The position numbers were made by a program, and so were the translations under genes. A stretch of 64,000 bases of DNA from an uncultured Lachnospiraceae bacterium (GTDB lineage Bacteria; Bacillota; Clostridia; Lachnospirales; Lachnospiraceae): assembly GCA_947593735.1 (NCBI GenBank), contig CANQDT010000003.1:47403-111402 (forward strand), in the 5' to 3' direction. The notes under the pieces are model-generated. The model saw only the letters and a program-made list of their open reading frames with translations. It ran no database searches and was not told the DNA's origin. Positions 48,691 to 58,233 of the stretch are shown here, in pieces; the stretch's first letter is position 1; the number at the start of each line of letters is the position of its first letter.

Positions 48691-50385
48691 ATGAGTGTGT
48701 TAGGGAGTATCTTTGCTTTCCTGGGCGGACTTGGAATGTTCCTGTATGGAATGAACATGATGTCGGATGGGATGCAGAAAATGGCTGGAGGGAAGCTCCA
48801 GGCGCTGATCCGCCATCTGACGAGCAACCGGCTGCTTGGCATTTTGATGGGGACCGCGATCACGGCGATCATCCAGAGCAGCGGCGCGACGACGGTCATG
48901 GTCGTCGGGTTTGTCAATGCGGGGATGATGAATCTGGCGCAGGCGGCTGGCGTGATCATGGGCGCCAATATCGGTACGACGATCACGGCGTGGATCGTAT
49001 CGCTGAGCCAGATCGGGGAAGCGATCAAGCTGCTCAATCCGATTTTTTACGCGCCGCTGTTTATCGGCGTCGGTTCTCTGTTTCTGTTATTTTCCAAAAA
49101 TATGAAAAATAAGACGAAGGGGCAGATCATCATCGGGATCGGCTTTCTGTTTGCCGGCTTGGACGGAATGTCGGGCAGCATCAAGCCGTATACGGACGCC
49201 CCGGTCTTTCGGATGATTTTTGAAGTATTCGGCAAAAATCCATTTCTTGGCATTCTCGCGGGCGTGATCGTCACCGTTGCCCTGCAGAGCTCATCGGCTT
49301 CGGTCGGTATCCTGCAGACGCTGGCAATGAACGGGATCGTCAATACAAGTTCCGCTATTTATATCATTCTCGGAGAAAAAATCGGATCGTGCAGCACGGC
49401 GATGATCTCGGCGGCTGGCGCGAATAAGACGGCGAAAAAAGCGGCGGCGATCCATCTGATGTTCAATGTCATCGCGTGCGCGGCGGCTGGCGTGATCTTC
49501 TTTATACTCTTTCATCTGCGACCGGATCTTGGCGCGAGGAATATCAGTAGCGTCCAGATCTCCATTTTCCATACGGCGTTCAGTGTCGCGGCGACGGCGA
49601 TCATCGGTCCGTTTGCCATGAAACTGGTTCAGCTCTCCGATTTCCTTGTCGACCGGATCTTCGGTCAGGATGATGAGGAAGATGAGGAAGTGGAAGCAAG
49701 GTCTTCCGCGGAAACCGTCCGCCGCCTTCTGGACGACCGGTTCCTTGCCACCCCGGCGGTCGCGATTGAAAATGTCGTAGAAGGCGCGGGGCTGATGGGT
49801 GACGTCGTATTAAAAAACGGGCTCCGGGCAATGGAAGTCGTCACGGATGAAAAAATGAACGAGAAAAAGCTGGAGAAGGTATACGCGAGGGAGAAGAGCA
49901 TCAACCAGTTTGAAACCCTGCTCACCGATTATCTGGTAAAGATCAGCAATCAGACATTGACGGAAAAGCAGAACAGCATGGTCAATCACCTATTTTACGC
50001 GATCAGCGACATCGAGCGGGTAGGGGACCATATCGAAAATATAGCGGAAGCCGGTCAGATGCTCAACGAGCATGAGGTCCAGCTGTCCGATCTTGCCAGG
50101 GACGAACTGAAAGCGATGAACGAAAAAGTGCTCGACGGGTTCCGCTATAGTATGAGTGCGCTGGAAAACGCGAACCTGGACGACTGCAGGAAAGCGAAGG
50201 AGATTGAAAAGGAAATCGACGAGCTGGAGAAACGGCTCCGCGTCGAGCATATCGAACGGCTGTCCAGCGGAAAGTGCAAAACGGAAGCGGGCGTTCTGTT
50301 CATCGACATCATTTCCAATCTGGAGAGGATGTCCGATCACTCGGATAATATCGCGGATTATGTAAAAGAAGAAAATAAGAGATAA
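48691..50385 (+). CDS. Na/Pi cotransporter family protein with PhoU-like C-terminal domain
   Basis: 564 residues, start after TAGGAGGCAG. The membrane half (residues 1-320) has two copies of the NptA/PNaS repeat: AIIQSSGATTVMVVGFVNAG (about 50-80) and VALQSSSASVGILQTLAMNG (about 195-220), the QSS motifs that bind phosphate and Na+. The rest is a cytoplasmic PhoU-like four-helix domain (two repeats such as DIERVGDHIENIAE and NLERMSDHSDNIADY). It takes up or exports phosphate. Monocistronic. Confidence 0.92.
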   Translation: MSVLGSIFAFLGGLGMFLYGMNMMSDGMQKMAGGKLQALIRHLTSNRLLGILMGTAITAIIQSSGATTVMVVGFVNAGMMNLAQAAGVIMGANIGTTITAWIVSLSQIGEAIKLLNPIFYAPLFIGVGSLFLLFSKNMKNKTKGQIIIGIGFLFAGLDGMSGSIKPYTDAPVFRMIFEVFGKNPFLGILAGVIVTVALQSSSASVGILQTLAMNGIVNTSSAIYIILGEKIGSCSTAMISAAGANKTAKKAAAIHLMFNVIACAAAGVIFFILFHLRPDLGARNISSVQISIFHTAFSVAATAIIGPFAMKLVQLSDFLVDRIFGQDDEEDEEVEARSSAETVRRLLDDRFLATPAVAIENVVEGAGLMGDVVLKNGLRAMEVVTDEKMNEKKLEKVYAREKSINQFETLLTDYLVKISNQTLTEKQNSMVNHLFYAISDIERVGDHIENIAEAGQMLNEHEVQLSDLARDELKAMNEKVLDGFRYSMSALENANLDDCRKAKEIEKEIDELEKRLRVEHIERLSSGKCKTEAGVLFIDIISNLERMSDHSDNIADYVKEENKR

Positions 50386-50419
50386 ATGTGGTAAGATTGT
50401 TAAATTTTTCATTTAGTGC

Positions 50420-50448
50420 TTGAATTTTAGATTCATATTGGGTATTAT
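50420..50448 (+). promoter_or_regulatory. Promoter of the glycolytic cluster
   Basis: TTGAAT (50420-50425), a 17-nt spacer and TATTAT (50443-50448), 70 bases upstream of gapA. Confidence 0.78.
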
Positions 50449-50517
50449 GTACGTATGGTATGTCCCTTTCTGGTAAGGGATTTATACACATAAGTTTTTA
50501 TTTAGGAGGAAATAAAA

Positions 50518-51531
50518 ATGGCAGTAAAAGTTGCAATCAATGGATTTGGACGGATTGGCCGTCTCGCGTTCAGACAGATGTTCGGAACGGAGGGATATGA
50601 AATCGTTGCGATCAACGATCTGACTGATCCGAAAATGCTGGCACATTTGCTCAAGTATGATTCTTCCCAGGGCAGATATGACAAATATCCGGTGGAAGCA
50701 AAAGAGGATGCGATCGTTGTAGGCGGTCATGAGATCAAGATCTACGCGCAGGCGGACGCTTCCAAGCTTCCGTGGGGAGAGATCGGCGTAGACGTAGTTC
50801 TTGAGTGTACAGGCTTCTATACATCAAAGGCGAAATCCCAGGCTCATATCGACGCGGGCGCGAGGAAAGTCGTGATTTCCGCTCCGGCTGGAAACGATCT
50901 TCCGACCGTTGTATTCAGTGTGAACGAGGATACGCTGACCGCAGAAGATACGATCATCTCGGCGGCGTCCTGCACGACGAACTGCCTGGCTCCGATGGCA
51001 GATACATTAAACAAGCTCGTTCCGATCAAGAGCGGCATCATGACGACGATCCACGCTTATACCGGCGATCAGATGATCCTTGACGGTCCGCACAGAAAGG
51101 GCGACCTGAGACGTGCCCGCGCAGGCGCAGTCAATATCGTCCCGAACTCAACCGGAGCCGCGAAGGCGATCGGCCTTGTTATCCCGGAACTGAACGGCAA
51201 ACTGATCGGTTCTGCGCAGCGCGTACCGGTTCCGACCGGATCGACGACGATCCTGACGGCAGTTGTGGAGAGCGGCGACATCACAGTGGAGCAGATCAAC
51301 GACGCGATGAAAGCGGCGGCTTCCGATTCCTTCGGATATACGGAAGAACCGCTCGTATCATCCGATATCATCGGCATTACGTTTGGTTCCCTGTTCGACG
51401 CGACGCAGACCATGGTAAAGAATCTTGACAACGGCACATCAGAGGTACAGGTCGTATCCTGGTATGACAATGAGAATTCTTACACGAGCCAGATGGTGCG
51501 TACAATCAAATATTTTGCGGAATTAGCATAA
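50518..51531 (+). CDS. gapA: Glyceraldehyde-3-phosphate dehydrogenase, type I
   Basis: 337 residues, start after TAGGAGGAAATAAAA. It oxidises glyceraldehyde 3-phosphate to 1,3-bisphosphoglycerate with NAD+. The NAD fold starts [20 protein letters not shown]; catalytic Cys152 lies in [15 protein letters not shown]; the partner His in [22 protein letters not shown]; the phosphate-binding segment [15 protein letters not shown] strong terminator follows (51553-51588), separating this highly expressed gene from pgk. No cggR regulator is adjacent. Confidence 0.97.
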   Translation: MAVKVAINGFGRIGRLAFRQMFGTEGYEIVAINDLTDPKMLAHLLKYDSSQGRYDKYPVEAKEDAIVVGGHEIKIYAQADASKLPWGEIGVDVVLECTGFYTSKAKSQAHIDAGARKVVISAPAGNDLPTVVFSVNEDTLTAEDTIISAASCTTNCLAPMADTLNKLVPIKSGIMTTIHAYTGDQMILDGPHRKGDLRRARAGAVNIVPNSTGAAKAIGLVIPELNGKLIGSAQRVPVPTGSTTILTAVVESGDITVEQINDAMKAAASDSFGYTEEPLVSSDIIGITFGSLFDATQTMVKNLDNGTSEVQVVSWYDNENSYTSQMVRTIKYFAELA

Positions 51532-51552
51532 TCATAAGTATAGTTTGAACCC

Positions 51553-51588
51553 AAAGGGTCCGGTCTGAATAGGACCGGACCCTTTTTT
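51553..51588 (+). terminator. Terminator between gapA and pgk
   Basis: The 13-bp perfect stem AAAGGGTCCGGTC/GACCGGACCCTTT with loop TGAATAG and six T. It probably lets gapA be expressed above the downstream genes. Confidence 0.92.
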
Positions 51589-51652
51589 GGGGCAGGCGCG
51601 GCAGGAAACCGCCCGCGCCCCATTATTATAGAAAAGAAAGGAGCATACCGAT

Positions 51653-52858
51653 ATGCTTAATAAAAAATCAGTTGACGATATCAATGTAAAAGGAAAACGT
51701 GTTCTTGTTCGCTGCGACTTCAACGTTCCTCTGAAGGACGGGAAGATCACGGATGAAAACCGCCTGGTGGCGGCGCTTCCCACGATCAAAAAATTGATCG
51801 CGGACGGCGGGAAGGTAATTCTCTGTTCCCATCTGGGAAAACCGAAAGGAGAACCGAAACCGGAGCTTTCGCTTGCGCCGGTCGCCGCGCGGCTGTCGGA
51901 GCTGCTCGGACAGGACGTGAAGTTTGCGGCGGACGATACGGTCGTTGGAGATAACGCGAAAGCGGCGGTAGCGGCGATGCAGGACGGCGACGTCATCCTG
52001 CTTCAGAATACGCGGTACCGCGCGGAAGAAACAAAGAATGGCGAAGCGTTCAGCAGGGAACTTGCCTCCCTGTGCGACGTATATGTCAACGACGCGTTTG
52101 GAACCGCCCACCGGGCACATTGCTCCAATGTCGGTGTTACAGAGTACGTGGATACGGCGGTCGTCGGTTATCTGATGCAGAAAGAGATCGACTTCCTCGG
52201 AAACGCGGTCAATAATCCGGAGCGCCCGTTTGTCGCGATCCTCGGCGGCGCGAAGGTTGCGGATAAGCTGAATGTTATTTCCAATCTGCTCGAAAAATGC
52301 GATACGCTCATCATCGGAGGCGGTATGGCGTATACGTTCCTGAAAGCGAAAGGGTACGAAGTCGGGACTTCCCTTGTCGATGATGAGAAGATCGATTATT
52401 GCAGGGAAATGATGGAGAAAGCGGAGAAGCTCGGCAAGCAGCTGTATCTGCCGATCGATACGACGATCACGGATGCTTTCCCGGATCCGATCGACGCGGA
52501 AATCGCGATTTCCGTTGTGCCTTCGGACGCGATCCCGGCAGACAAGATGGGGCTGGATATCGGAACGGCGACGGCTGAGAAATTTGCGGACGCGGTAAAA
52601 TCCGCAAAGACCGTCGTATGGAACGGCCCGATGGGCGTATTTGAAAATCCGATTCTCGCGAAAGGGACGATCGCGGTAGCGAAAGCCCTGGCGGAAACCG
52701 ACGCGACGACGATCATCGGCGGAGGCGATTCTGCCGCCGCGGTGAACCAGCTCGGATTCGGCGACCGGATGACCCATATTTCCACCGGAGGAGGCGCGTC
52801 CCTGGAGTTCCTTGAGGGAAAAGAGCTTCCGGGCGTTGCCGCGGCAAACGATAAGTAA
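51653..52858 (+). CDS. pgk: Phosphoglycerate kinase
   Basis: 401 residues from ATG 51653 behind AAAGGAGC. It makes ATP from 1,3-bisphosphoglycerate. Conserved blocks: [26 protein letters not shown] (substrate Arg/His region), [15 protein letters not shown], and near the C-terminus NGPMGVFEN and [36 protein letters not shown], the nucleotide-binding glycines. Only 11 bp separate it from tpiA. It follows the gapA terminator with no clear new promoter, so it may depend on read-through. Confidence 0.97.
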   Translation: MLNKKSVDDINVKGKRVLVRCDFNVPLKDGKITDENRLVAALPTIKKLIADGGKVILCSHLGKPKGEPKPELSLAPVAARLSELLGQDVKFAADDTVVGDNAKAAVAAMQDGDVILLQNTRYRAEETKNGEAFSRELASLCDVYVNDAFGTAHRAHCSNVGVTEYVDTAVVGYLMQKEIDFLGNAVNNPERPFVAILGGAKVADKLNVISNLLEKCDTLIIGGGMAYTFLKAKGYEVGTSLVDDEKIDYCREMMEKAEKLGKQLYLPIDTTITDAFPDPIDAEIAISVVPSDAIPADKMGLDIGTATAEKFADAVKSAKTVVWNGPMGVFENPILAKGTIAVAKALAETDATTIIGGGDSAAAVNQLGFGDRMTHISTGGGASLEFLEGKELPGVAAANDK

Positions 52859-52869
52859 GGAGAACGAAA

Positions 52870-53619
52870 ATGAGAAAAAAAATCATTGCTGGAAACTGGA
52901 AGATGAATAAGACTCCGACCGAAACCGTCGCCCTGATCAGGGAGCTTACGCCGCTCGTCGCCAACGACGAGGTGGACGTCGTATTTTGCGTACCGGCAAT
53001 TTCCCTGACAAAAGCGATAGAGGCAGCGGAGGGAACGAATATCCGGATCGGCGCGGAGAATATGCATTTTGAGGAGAGCGGCGCGTATACCGGTGAGATC
53101 GCGCCCGGAATGTTGACGGATATCGGGGTGGAATATGTGATCATCGGACATTCCGAGAGGCGGGAATATTTCGCGGAAACCGACGAGACTGTCAACAAGA
53201 AAGTGAAAAAGGCGTTTGAACACGGCATTACGCCGATCATCTGCTGCGGCGAAAGCCTGACGCAGAGGGAACAGGGCGTCACGATCGACTTTATCCGCCA
53301 GCAGATCAAGATCGCGTTTCTTGATGTGACGGCGGATCAGGCAAAGCGCGCGGTGATCGCGTACGAGCCGATCTGGGCGATCGGGACCGGCAAAGTCGCG
53401 ACGACCGGGCAGGCGCAGGAGGTATGCGCCGCGATCCGTGCCTGCATCGCGGAAATTTATGATGCGGAAACGGCGGACGCGATCCGGATCCAGTATGGCG
53501 GAAGCGTTTCCGCCGCGAGCGCGCCGGAGCTGTTCGCGCAGCCGGATATCGACGGCGGTCTTGTCGGGGGCGCCAGCCTGAAACCGGATTTCGGGAAAAT
53601 CGTCAATTATAACAAATAG
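52870..53619 (+). CDS. tpiA: Triosephosphate isomerase
   Basis: 249 residues, start after AAGGAGAACG. The TIM barrel begins [16 protein letters not shown] with Lys and Asn of the active site. The catalytic His is in [14 protein letters not shown] and the catalytic Glu in [15 protein letters not shown], followed by QYGGSVSA and GGLVGGASL phosphate loops. Full length. gpmI begins 11 bp later. Confidence 0.97.
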   Translation: MRKKIIAGNWKMNKTPTETVALIRELTPLVANDEVDVVFCVPAISLTKAIEAAEGTNIRIGAENMHFEESGAYTGEIAPGMLTDIGVEYVIIGHSERREYFAETDETVNKKVKKAFEHGITPIICCGESLTQREQGVTIDFIRQQIKIAFLDVTADQAKRAVIAYEPIWAIGTGKVATTGQAQEVCAAIRACIAEIYDAETADAIRIQYGGSVSAASAPELFAQPDIDGGLVGGASLKPDFGKIVNYNK

Positions 53620-53630
53620 GAGGTTTTGTT

Positions 53631-55190
53631 GTGGGAAAAAGACCTACCGTTTTAATGATATTGGACGGATACGGCATCAATGAGAACCGCGAAGGCAACG
53701 CGGTCGCGCTTGCCGACACGCCGGTTATGGATCGGCTGATGGCGCAATATCCGTATGTGAAGGGAAATGCCAGCGGGCTCGCGGTCGGGCTTCCGGACGG
53801 TCAGATGGGAAATTCGGAGGTCGGGCATCTGAATATGGGCGCCGGACGGATCGTTTATCAGGAATTGACAAGGATCTCCAAGGAGATCGACGACGGCGAT
53901 TTCTTCCGGAACGAAGCGCTGCTTCAGGCGGTTGAAAATGTGAAAAAACATCATTCCGACCTGCATCTGTTCGGACTCCTTTCCGACGGCGGAGTGCACA
54001 GCCACAATACGCATCTGTACGGGCTGCTGGAGCTTGCCAAGCGGAACGGGATCCGGAATGTCTATGTCCACTGCTTCCTTGACGGCAGAGATACGCCGCC
54101 GACGTCCGGCAAAAGCTATGTTGAACAGCTCGAGCGCAAAATGGACGAGATCGGTACCGGCAGGATCGCGACGCTCATGGGACGCTATTATGCCATGGAC
54201 AGAGACAACCGCTGGGATCGTGTGGAACAGGCGTACAAGGCGATCGTGTACGGAGAGGGAATCTTTGCCGCCGACGCGGCGGAAGCGATGCAGGCGTCCT
54301 ATGATGACGGGAAAACGGACGAATTTGTCCTTCCGACGGTTCTTACGGAGAACGGCGAACCGGTCGCTGCCGTAAAGGATCATGACTCGGTCATCTTCTT
54401 TAATTTCCGCCCGGATCGCGCGAGGGAGATCACGAGAGCGATCTGCGATCCTTCATTCACCGGATTTGACCGGGGACCCAAAGGGCGCGTTGACGTGACG
54501 TTTGTCTGCTTTACGGAGTATGACGAGACGATCCCGAATAAGACCGTTGCGTTCCGGAAAGTTCCGATCACGAATACATTCGGCGAATTTCTTGCCGCGC
54601 ATGGGAAAACGCAGCTCAGGACCGCGGAAACAGAAAAATACGCGCATGTCACGTTCTTCTTTAATGGAGGGAACGAGGTGCCGAACGAGGGAGAGGACCG
54701 TATTCTTGTGAAATCTCCCGCCGTTGCGACTTATGATCTGCAGCCCGAGATGAGCGCGTATCAGGTAGCGTCCGGTCTGACCGACGCGATCCGCTCCGGA
54801 AAGTATGACGTCATTATCGTCAATTTCGCGAATCCGGACATGGTCGGGCATACCGGTGTCCTTCCGGCGGCGATCAAAGCGATCGAGGCAGTCGACGAGT
54901 GTGTCGGCAGGGTCGTGGACGCGCTGCTTGAAGCGGACGGGCAGATGTTTATCTGCGCGGATCATGGAAACGCGGAGCAGCTGGTCGACTACGCGACCGG
55001 AGAGCCGTTTACCGCGCATACAACCGGACCGGTTCCGTTTATCCTGGTCAATTACGACCCCGCTTATACGCTCCGGGAGGGCGGATGTCTGGCGGATATC
55101 GCCCCCACGCTGATCGAAATGATGGGGATGGAGCAGCCGGAGGAGATGACAGGGAAGTCTCTGTTAGTAAAAAAAGAACCGGAAAAATAA
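53631..55190 (+). CDS. gpmI: 2,3-bisphosphoglycerate-independent phosphoglycerate mutase
   Basis: 519 residues from GTG 53631, nine bases after AGGAGG. An Mn2+-dependent alkaline-phosphatase-fold enzyme. It begins [31 protein letters not shown] with the first metal Asp; the phospho-Ser is in [16 protein letters not shown]. Metal ligands recur in [12 protein letters not shown] and [10 protein letters not shown]. Last gene of the glycolytic cluster before a strong terminator; eno is not in the window. Confidence 0.97.
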   Translation: MGKRPTVLMILDGYGINENREGNAVALADTPVMDRLMAQYPYVKGNASGLAVGLPDGQMGNSEVGHLNMGAGRIVYQELTRISKEIDDGDFFRNEALLQAVENVKKHHSDLHLFGLLSDGGVHSHNTHLYGLLELAKRNGIRNVYVHCFLDGRDTPPTSGKSYVEQLERKMDEIGTGRIATLMGRYYAMDRDNRWDRVEQAYKAIVYGEGIFAADAAEAMQASYDDGKTDEFVLPTVLTENGEPVAAVKDHDSVIFFNFRPDRAREITRAICDPSFTGFDRGPKGRVDVTFVCFTEYDETIPNKTVAFRKVPITNTFGEFLAAHGKTQLRTAETEKYAHVTFFFNGGNEVPNEGEDRILVKSPAVATYDLQPEMSAYQVASGLTDAIRSGKYDVIIVNFANPDMVGHTGVLPAAIKAIEAVDECVGRVVDALLEADGQMFICADHGNAEQLVDYATGEPFTAHTTGPVPFILVNYDPAYTLREGGCLADIAPTLIEMMGMEQPEEMTGKSLLVKKEPEK

Positions 55191-55215
55191 CATAAAATAA
55201 CGTCCATAAAACAGG

Positions 55216-55264
55216 CGCGGCGGTTATCTGCATGGCTTTTTGCCAGATAACCGCCGCGTTTTTG
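55216..55264 (+). terminator. Terminator of the glycolytic cluster
   Basis: The 15-bp stem CGCGGCGGTTATCTG (55216-55230)/CAGATAACCGCCGCG (55244-55258) is followed by TTTTTG. It also lies downstream of the convergent nrdR gene and may stop both transcripts. Confidence 0.92.
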
Positions 55265-55272
55265 CGTTCCCG

Positions 55273-55722
55273 TCAGTTTAATAATTTTTTCAGTTCATTC
55301 ATAAAGGTGTTGACGTCTTTAAATTCGCGGTATACGGAGGAAAACCGCACATAGGCGACTTCATCCAGATCTTTCAGGTGGTTCATAACGATTTCTCCGA
55401 TATCCGTGCTGGATATTTCCCGCCGCTCCAGATGAAAAATGTCGCTCTCGATCGCGTCGATCGTCTCTTCGATCTTCTCGATCGGAACCGGACGCTTGTG
55501 GCAGGAACTCAGGATGCCGTCCTGGATCTTTTTGCGGTCGTAGGCTTCCCGGTTCTTGTCTTTTTTAATGACGATCAGGGGAATGGTTTCTATTTTTTCA
55601 TATGTGGTAAACCGTTTCCCACAGTCGTCACATTCCCGCCTCCGGCGTATGGAACAGTTATCATTTGCCGGGCGCGAGTCGATCACACGGGTATTCTCTG
55701 CGTTGCAATACGGACATTTCAT
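55273..55722 (-). CDS. nrdR: Transcriptional repressor NrdR
   Basis: 149 residues, normal length. An N-terminal zinc ribbon has Cys3, Cys6, Cys31 and Cys34 (MKCPYCNAENTRVIDSRPANDN, RRECDDCGKRFTTYE), followed by an ATP-cone (PLIVIKKDKNREAYDRKKIQDGI). It represses ribonucleotide reductase genes at NrdR boxes in response to dATP/ATP. No nrd genes are in the window. It follows the ylmC gene by 9 bp on the minus strand, a common pairing in Clostridia. Confidence 0.95.
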   Translation of the reverse strand: MKCPYCNAENTRVIDSRPANDNCSIRRRRECDDCGKRFTTYEKIETIPLIVIKKDKNREAYDRKKIQDGILSSCHKRPVPIEKIEETIDAIESDIFHLERREISSTDIGEIVMNHLKDLDEVAYVRFSSVYREFKDVNTFMNELKKLLN

Positions 55723-55731
55723 TGGTTTCTT

Positions 55732-55998
55732 CTACTCCTTTTCTTTTTTCTCTTTTTTTGGGGGCTCCGGCCGGACGTCGACCAGAATCACATCATGTCC
55801 AATACATTGAATGTTGCAAAAGGGAATGACGACGTCCGCTTCTTTACCGATACAGCCGCAGAATTTGGATGGGCCTGGAATGATAAGGTTGCAGATCTGA
55901 CCGGTACATTCGTCAAAAGTCAGATCGGATACGAAGCCGAGGCGTTTACAATCCCTTGCGTTGATGACTTCCCGTTGTTTCAGATCCCGAAAACGCAT
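55732..55998 (-). CDS. YlmC/YmxH-family PRC-barrel sporulation protein
   Basis: 88 residues from the minus-strand ATG at 55998 behind AGGTGAGAATC. It begins MRFRDLKQREVINARDCKRLG, the family signature, followed by FVSDLTFDECTGQICNLIIPG, a PRC-barrel-like strand pattern, and CNIQCIGHDVILVDV. The Lys/Glu-rich tail (PPKKEKKEKE) is short. YlmC/YmxH proteins are widespread in endospore formers, with little known of their function. Confidence 0.88.
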   Translation of the reverse strand: MRFRDLKQREVINARDCKRLGFVSDLTFDECTGQICNLIIPGPSKFCGCIGKEADVVIPFCNIQCIGHDVILVDVRPEPPKKEKKEKE

Positions 55999-56060
55999 GA
56001 TTCTCACCTATACCATATATAGAACCATAGTATGCGAAAAAACGGAAAGTGATACAAAAA

Positions 56061-56185
56061 GCTCGAAAAGACCTCGCCAAGTGATCATATTATACCTTAC
56101 CGCTAAGCTCGAAACGACCTCGCTAAGCTACCAGGTATATATTCTCACTAGGCTCGACAAAACCTCGCCAAGTGATCATATTATA
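56061..56185. repeat. Three degenerate direct repeats, period about 46 bp
   Basis: Units start at 56061, 56107 and 56152. Each shows GCTCGA-A-A-ACCTCGCYAAG (21 bp core), and the first and third continue identically with TGATCATATTATA, while the middle continues CTACCAGGTATATA. The unit lies in the 325-bp gap between ylmC and the broken comM, just upstream of the comM promoter. There is no open reading frame across it. Three units with diverging spacers are too few and too uneven for a CRISPR array; more likely a regulatory or mobile-repeat relic. Confidence 0.6.
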
Positions 56186-56255
56186 TCATTTTTCGGAAAA
56201 AGTACAAGACGGACGGCTGGATATCTCCGTTTTTTTCTTTTGCATTATATAATGA

Positions 56256-56285
56256 TTGACAATTATGGAAAAATATGTATATTAT
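56256..56285 (+). promoter_or_regulatory. Promoter of comM
   Basis: TTGACA (56256-56261), an 18-nt spacer and TATTAT (56280-56285), 37 bases before ATG 56323. Confidence 0.7.
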
Positions 56286-56322
56286 AGAAGAGCAATGACG
56301 AACGGAGAGAGAATGGAGTCGT

Positions 56323-57231
56323 ATGTTCAGTAAAGTATCGAGTGTGCTGGCGCAGGGCATTTGCGGATGTATGCTTCGCGTGGAGGCGAATGTCTGCGAT
56401 GGACTGCCGAATTTTATCATGGTCGGATATTTATCCGGAGATCTGAAGGAAGCGAAAGCAAGGGTCCTGACCGCGATCCGGAACGCCGGCTATCCGGTGC
56501 CGCCGAAGCATATCACCGTTAATTTGTCGCCCGCGGATATCCGGAAGGAGGGATCCGCGTATGACCTGCCGATCGCGGTGAGCGTCCTCGCCGCGATGGG
56601 ATATATCCACAATGAGAAGCAGGAAGAATATATCATGATAGGGGAGCTGAGCCTGGACGGCCATGTGAATCCGGTGCATGGGATCATGCCGATGGTATTG
56701 TGTGCCAGGGACGCCGGTTATACCAGATGCATCGTTCCTCTGGCGAACTGCAGGGAGGCGATGCTGACGGAGGAGATAGAAGTATTTGGGGCGGGGCATT
56801 TAAGCCAGGTTGTCGATTATCTCAATACCGGGGATCCTGCTGTATTTCCGCCCTTATCGGACGCGGGAGCGTACCGGGACGATCCGGAGCGGGAACCGGA
56901 TTTTACGGATATATGTGGGCAGGAGGCGGTGAAACGCGCTGCCGAGGTCGCGGCTGCCGGGATGCACAATTTGCTGATGGCGGGACCGCCGGGATCCGGG
57001 AAATCAATGATCGCGCGGCATATTCCATCCATCCTGCCGCCGCTGACAAAGGAGGAAAGCCTTGAAATCACGAAAATATACAGCATCAGCGGAATGCTTG
57101 ACAACGGACGGCCGCTGATCGATAAGCGCCCGTTCCGCGCGCCGCATCACACCGTTACGGGCGCGGGGCTTGTGGGCGGAGGGCGGATCCCGAAACCCGG
57201 CGAGATCAGCTTTGCCCATCATGGTGTCTGA
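56323..57231 (+). pseudogene. comM: 5' part of comM/yifB (Mg-chelatase-like AAA ATPase), interrupted by an island
   Basis: 302 residues of a protein that normally has about 510. It begins with the Lon-protease-like N-domain (GDLKEAKARVLTAIRNAGY, IMIGELSLDGHVNPVHGIMP). The AAA domain shows Walker A LLMAGPPGSGKSMIARHIPSILP and the conserved LIDKRPFRAPHHTVTGAGLVGGG. It then reads GEISFAHHGV and stops, exactly where the usual Walker B text (LFLDELPEF) should follow. So the ATPase is dead. ComM is a branch-migration helicase for transformation. The 3' half must lie beyond the right window edge. Confidence 0.9.
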
Positions 57232-57524
57232 TTTCCCGATGGAACGCTTTGCTTTTGCTATTTAATACACATGGAAAGCCGAAAGGTGCCGTATTTACGG
57301 GCTTTTTCGGCTATTGTTTCACCCAAACGGGGTTATTTTCTACATATCGCTTGCTGTACTTTTGCTGACTGTGGGCGTTTGAATATGTGGATTTGACCGG
57401 AAATAGGGGTGGATATGTGCCAAATTGTTCATCCAGATGTAGAACCGTTTGGCGTAACTTGCAACTTGTTAGCGAAACGTCATAACCTTTTGGCGTTTAT
57501 ACCTTACAGCAGAATGGAGGACAT
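57232..57524. other. Non-coding left end of the island with TTTGGCG repeats
   Basis: About 290 bases without a gene. Short repeats occur near the toxin gene: CCGTTTGGCGTAACTTG (57445-57461) and CCTTTTGGCGTTTATACC (57486-57503), with CCGTTTGGGT in the opposite orientation (57330-57321) and GCGAAACGTCATAACC between. Spaced repeats near a TGT end are what transposase-binding ends of Tn7-like elements look like. A short hairpin GCCGAAAGG..TTTTTCGGC lies at 57278-57311. Confidence 0.4.
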
Positions 57525-57731
57525 ATGAAAGATAAGAAAAATAGGACTTTGAAAGTTTACGGACAATCCGGTTATCACTATAAGGATACACCTACCATCA
57601 TTTTAAAGGGGCAATGGCTCAGTGATATAGGATTTGAAATAGGAGATCAAGTATGCATAATACCGCAAGATGGGCAACTACTGATTCAAAATCTTACGAA
57701 AAACAGTAGCAACGGGGAAAACTACAAATAG
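57525..57731 (+). CDS. SymE-like toxin
   Basis: 68 residues with ATGGAGGACAT at the start. The SymE signature is clear: RTLKVYGQSGYHYKDTP, then IILKGQWLSDIGFEIGDQVCI and GQLLIQN. SymE is an AbrB-like-fold protein first described as an SOS-induced type I toxin in E. coli, where it sits in the immigration-control region next to hsd and mcrBC genes. Here it also neighbours a restriction cluster. No antisense RNA could be recognised by eye. A terminator follows at 57748. Confidence 0.82.
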   Translation: MKDKKNRTLKVYGQSGYHYKDTPTIILKGQWLSDIGFEIGDQVCIIPQDGQLLIQNLTKNSSNGENYK

Positions 57732-57747
57732 AGTGATGCTTAACTTA

Positions 57748-57793
57748 AAGGACTTCCGAGATTAATCTCTAACTTCGGAAGTCCTTACTTTTA
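57748..57793 (+). terminator. Terminator after the SymE-like gene
   Basis: AAGGACTTCCGA (57748-57759) and TCGGAAGTCCTT (57775-57786), a 12-bp perfect stem followed by ACTTTTA. From 57794 to 57959 I see nothing further. Confidence 0.8.
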
Positions 57794-57959
57794 TGTGGTT
57801 ACTTTGGTGCAGTCAGGCAAATATAAATCGAGACAGAGCCTTGTGGTGTATAGAATTGGTATATTTGAAAGATGCTATTGCAAAATACTGTTTATTCATA
57901 TTTAATCATATATATTTCACGCTTTTTATATGCTTTCAAATTTATTTATGCATAAGGCA

Positions 57960-57988
57960 TTGATTTTCATGTTGGCTTCTGCTATACT
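57960..57988 (+). promoter_or_regulatory. Promoter of the HTH-methylase-McrBC operon
   Basis: TTGATT (57960-57965), a 17-nt spacer and TATACT (57983-57988), preceded by TGC (extended -10). It precedes the HTH gene by 34 bases. Confidence 0.78.
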
Positions 57989-58021
57989 CTAAGTTAGATT
58001 TTTATTGTGGGAGGAGTTGCT

Positions 58022-58207
58022 ATGGAAACCTACACGGAAAAGTGGATTAACATAGAAGAACTGTCCGAATACCTCGGCGTCACCAAAGACACCATCCGAA
58101 ATTGGATTAAGAAAACTGATATTCCTGCTCACAAAATTGGGCGTAAATGGAAGTTTAAAATTTCCGAAATCGATGCTTGGGTGAAAAGCGGAAAAAGCGC
58201 ACTTTAA
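58022..58207 (+). CDS. Excisionase-family helix-turn-helix protein
   Basis: 61 residues, start after GGGAGGAG. It reads WINIEELSEYLGVTKDTIRNWIKKTDIPAHKIGRKWKFKISEIDAWVKSG, a MerR-like winged helix of the HTH_17/excisionase type. Such proteins often precede methylase genes in mobile islands and may act as controllers. First gene of an operon of five; the methylase start follows 27 bp after its stop. Confidence 0.85.
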   Translation: METYTEKWINIEELSEYLGVTKDTIRNWIKKTDIPAHKIGRKWKFKISEIDAWVKSGKSAL

Positions 58208-58233
58208 CGCTGGGTAGAAAGGAACGAGTTAAC

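Noticed and set aside
56061..56185. CRISPR array
   Set aside because: Only three units, the core diverges, and two of the three 'spacers' begin with the same sequence; no cas genes nearby.
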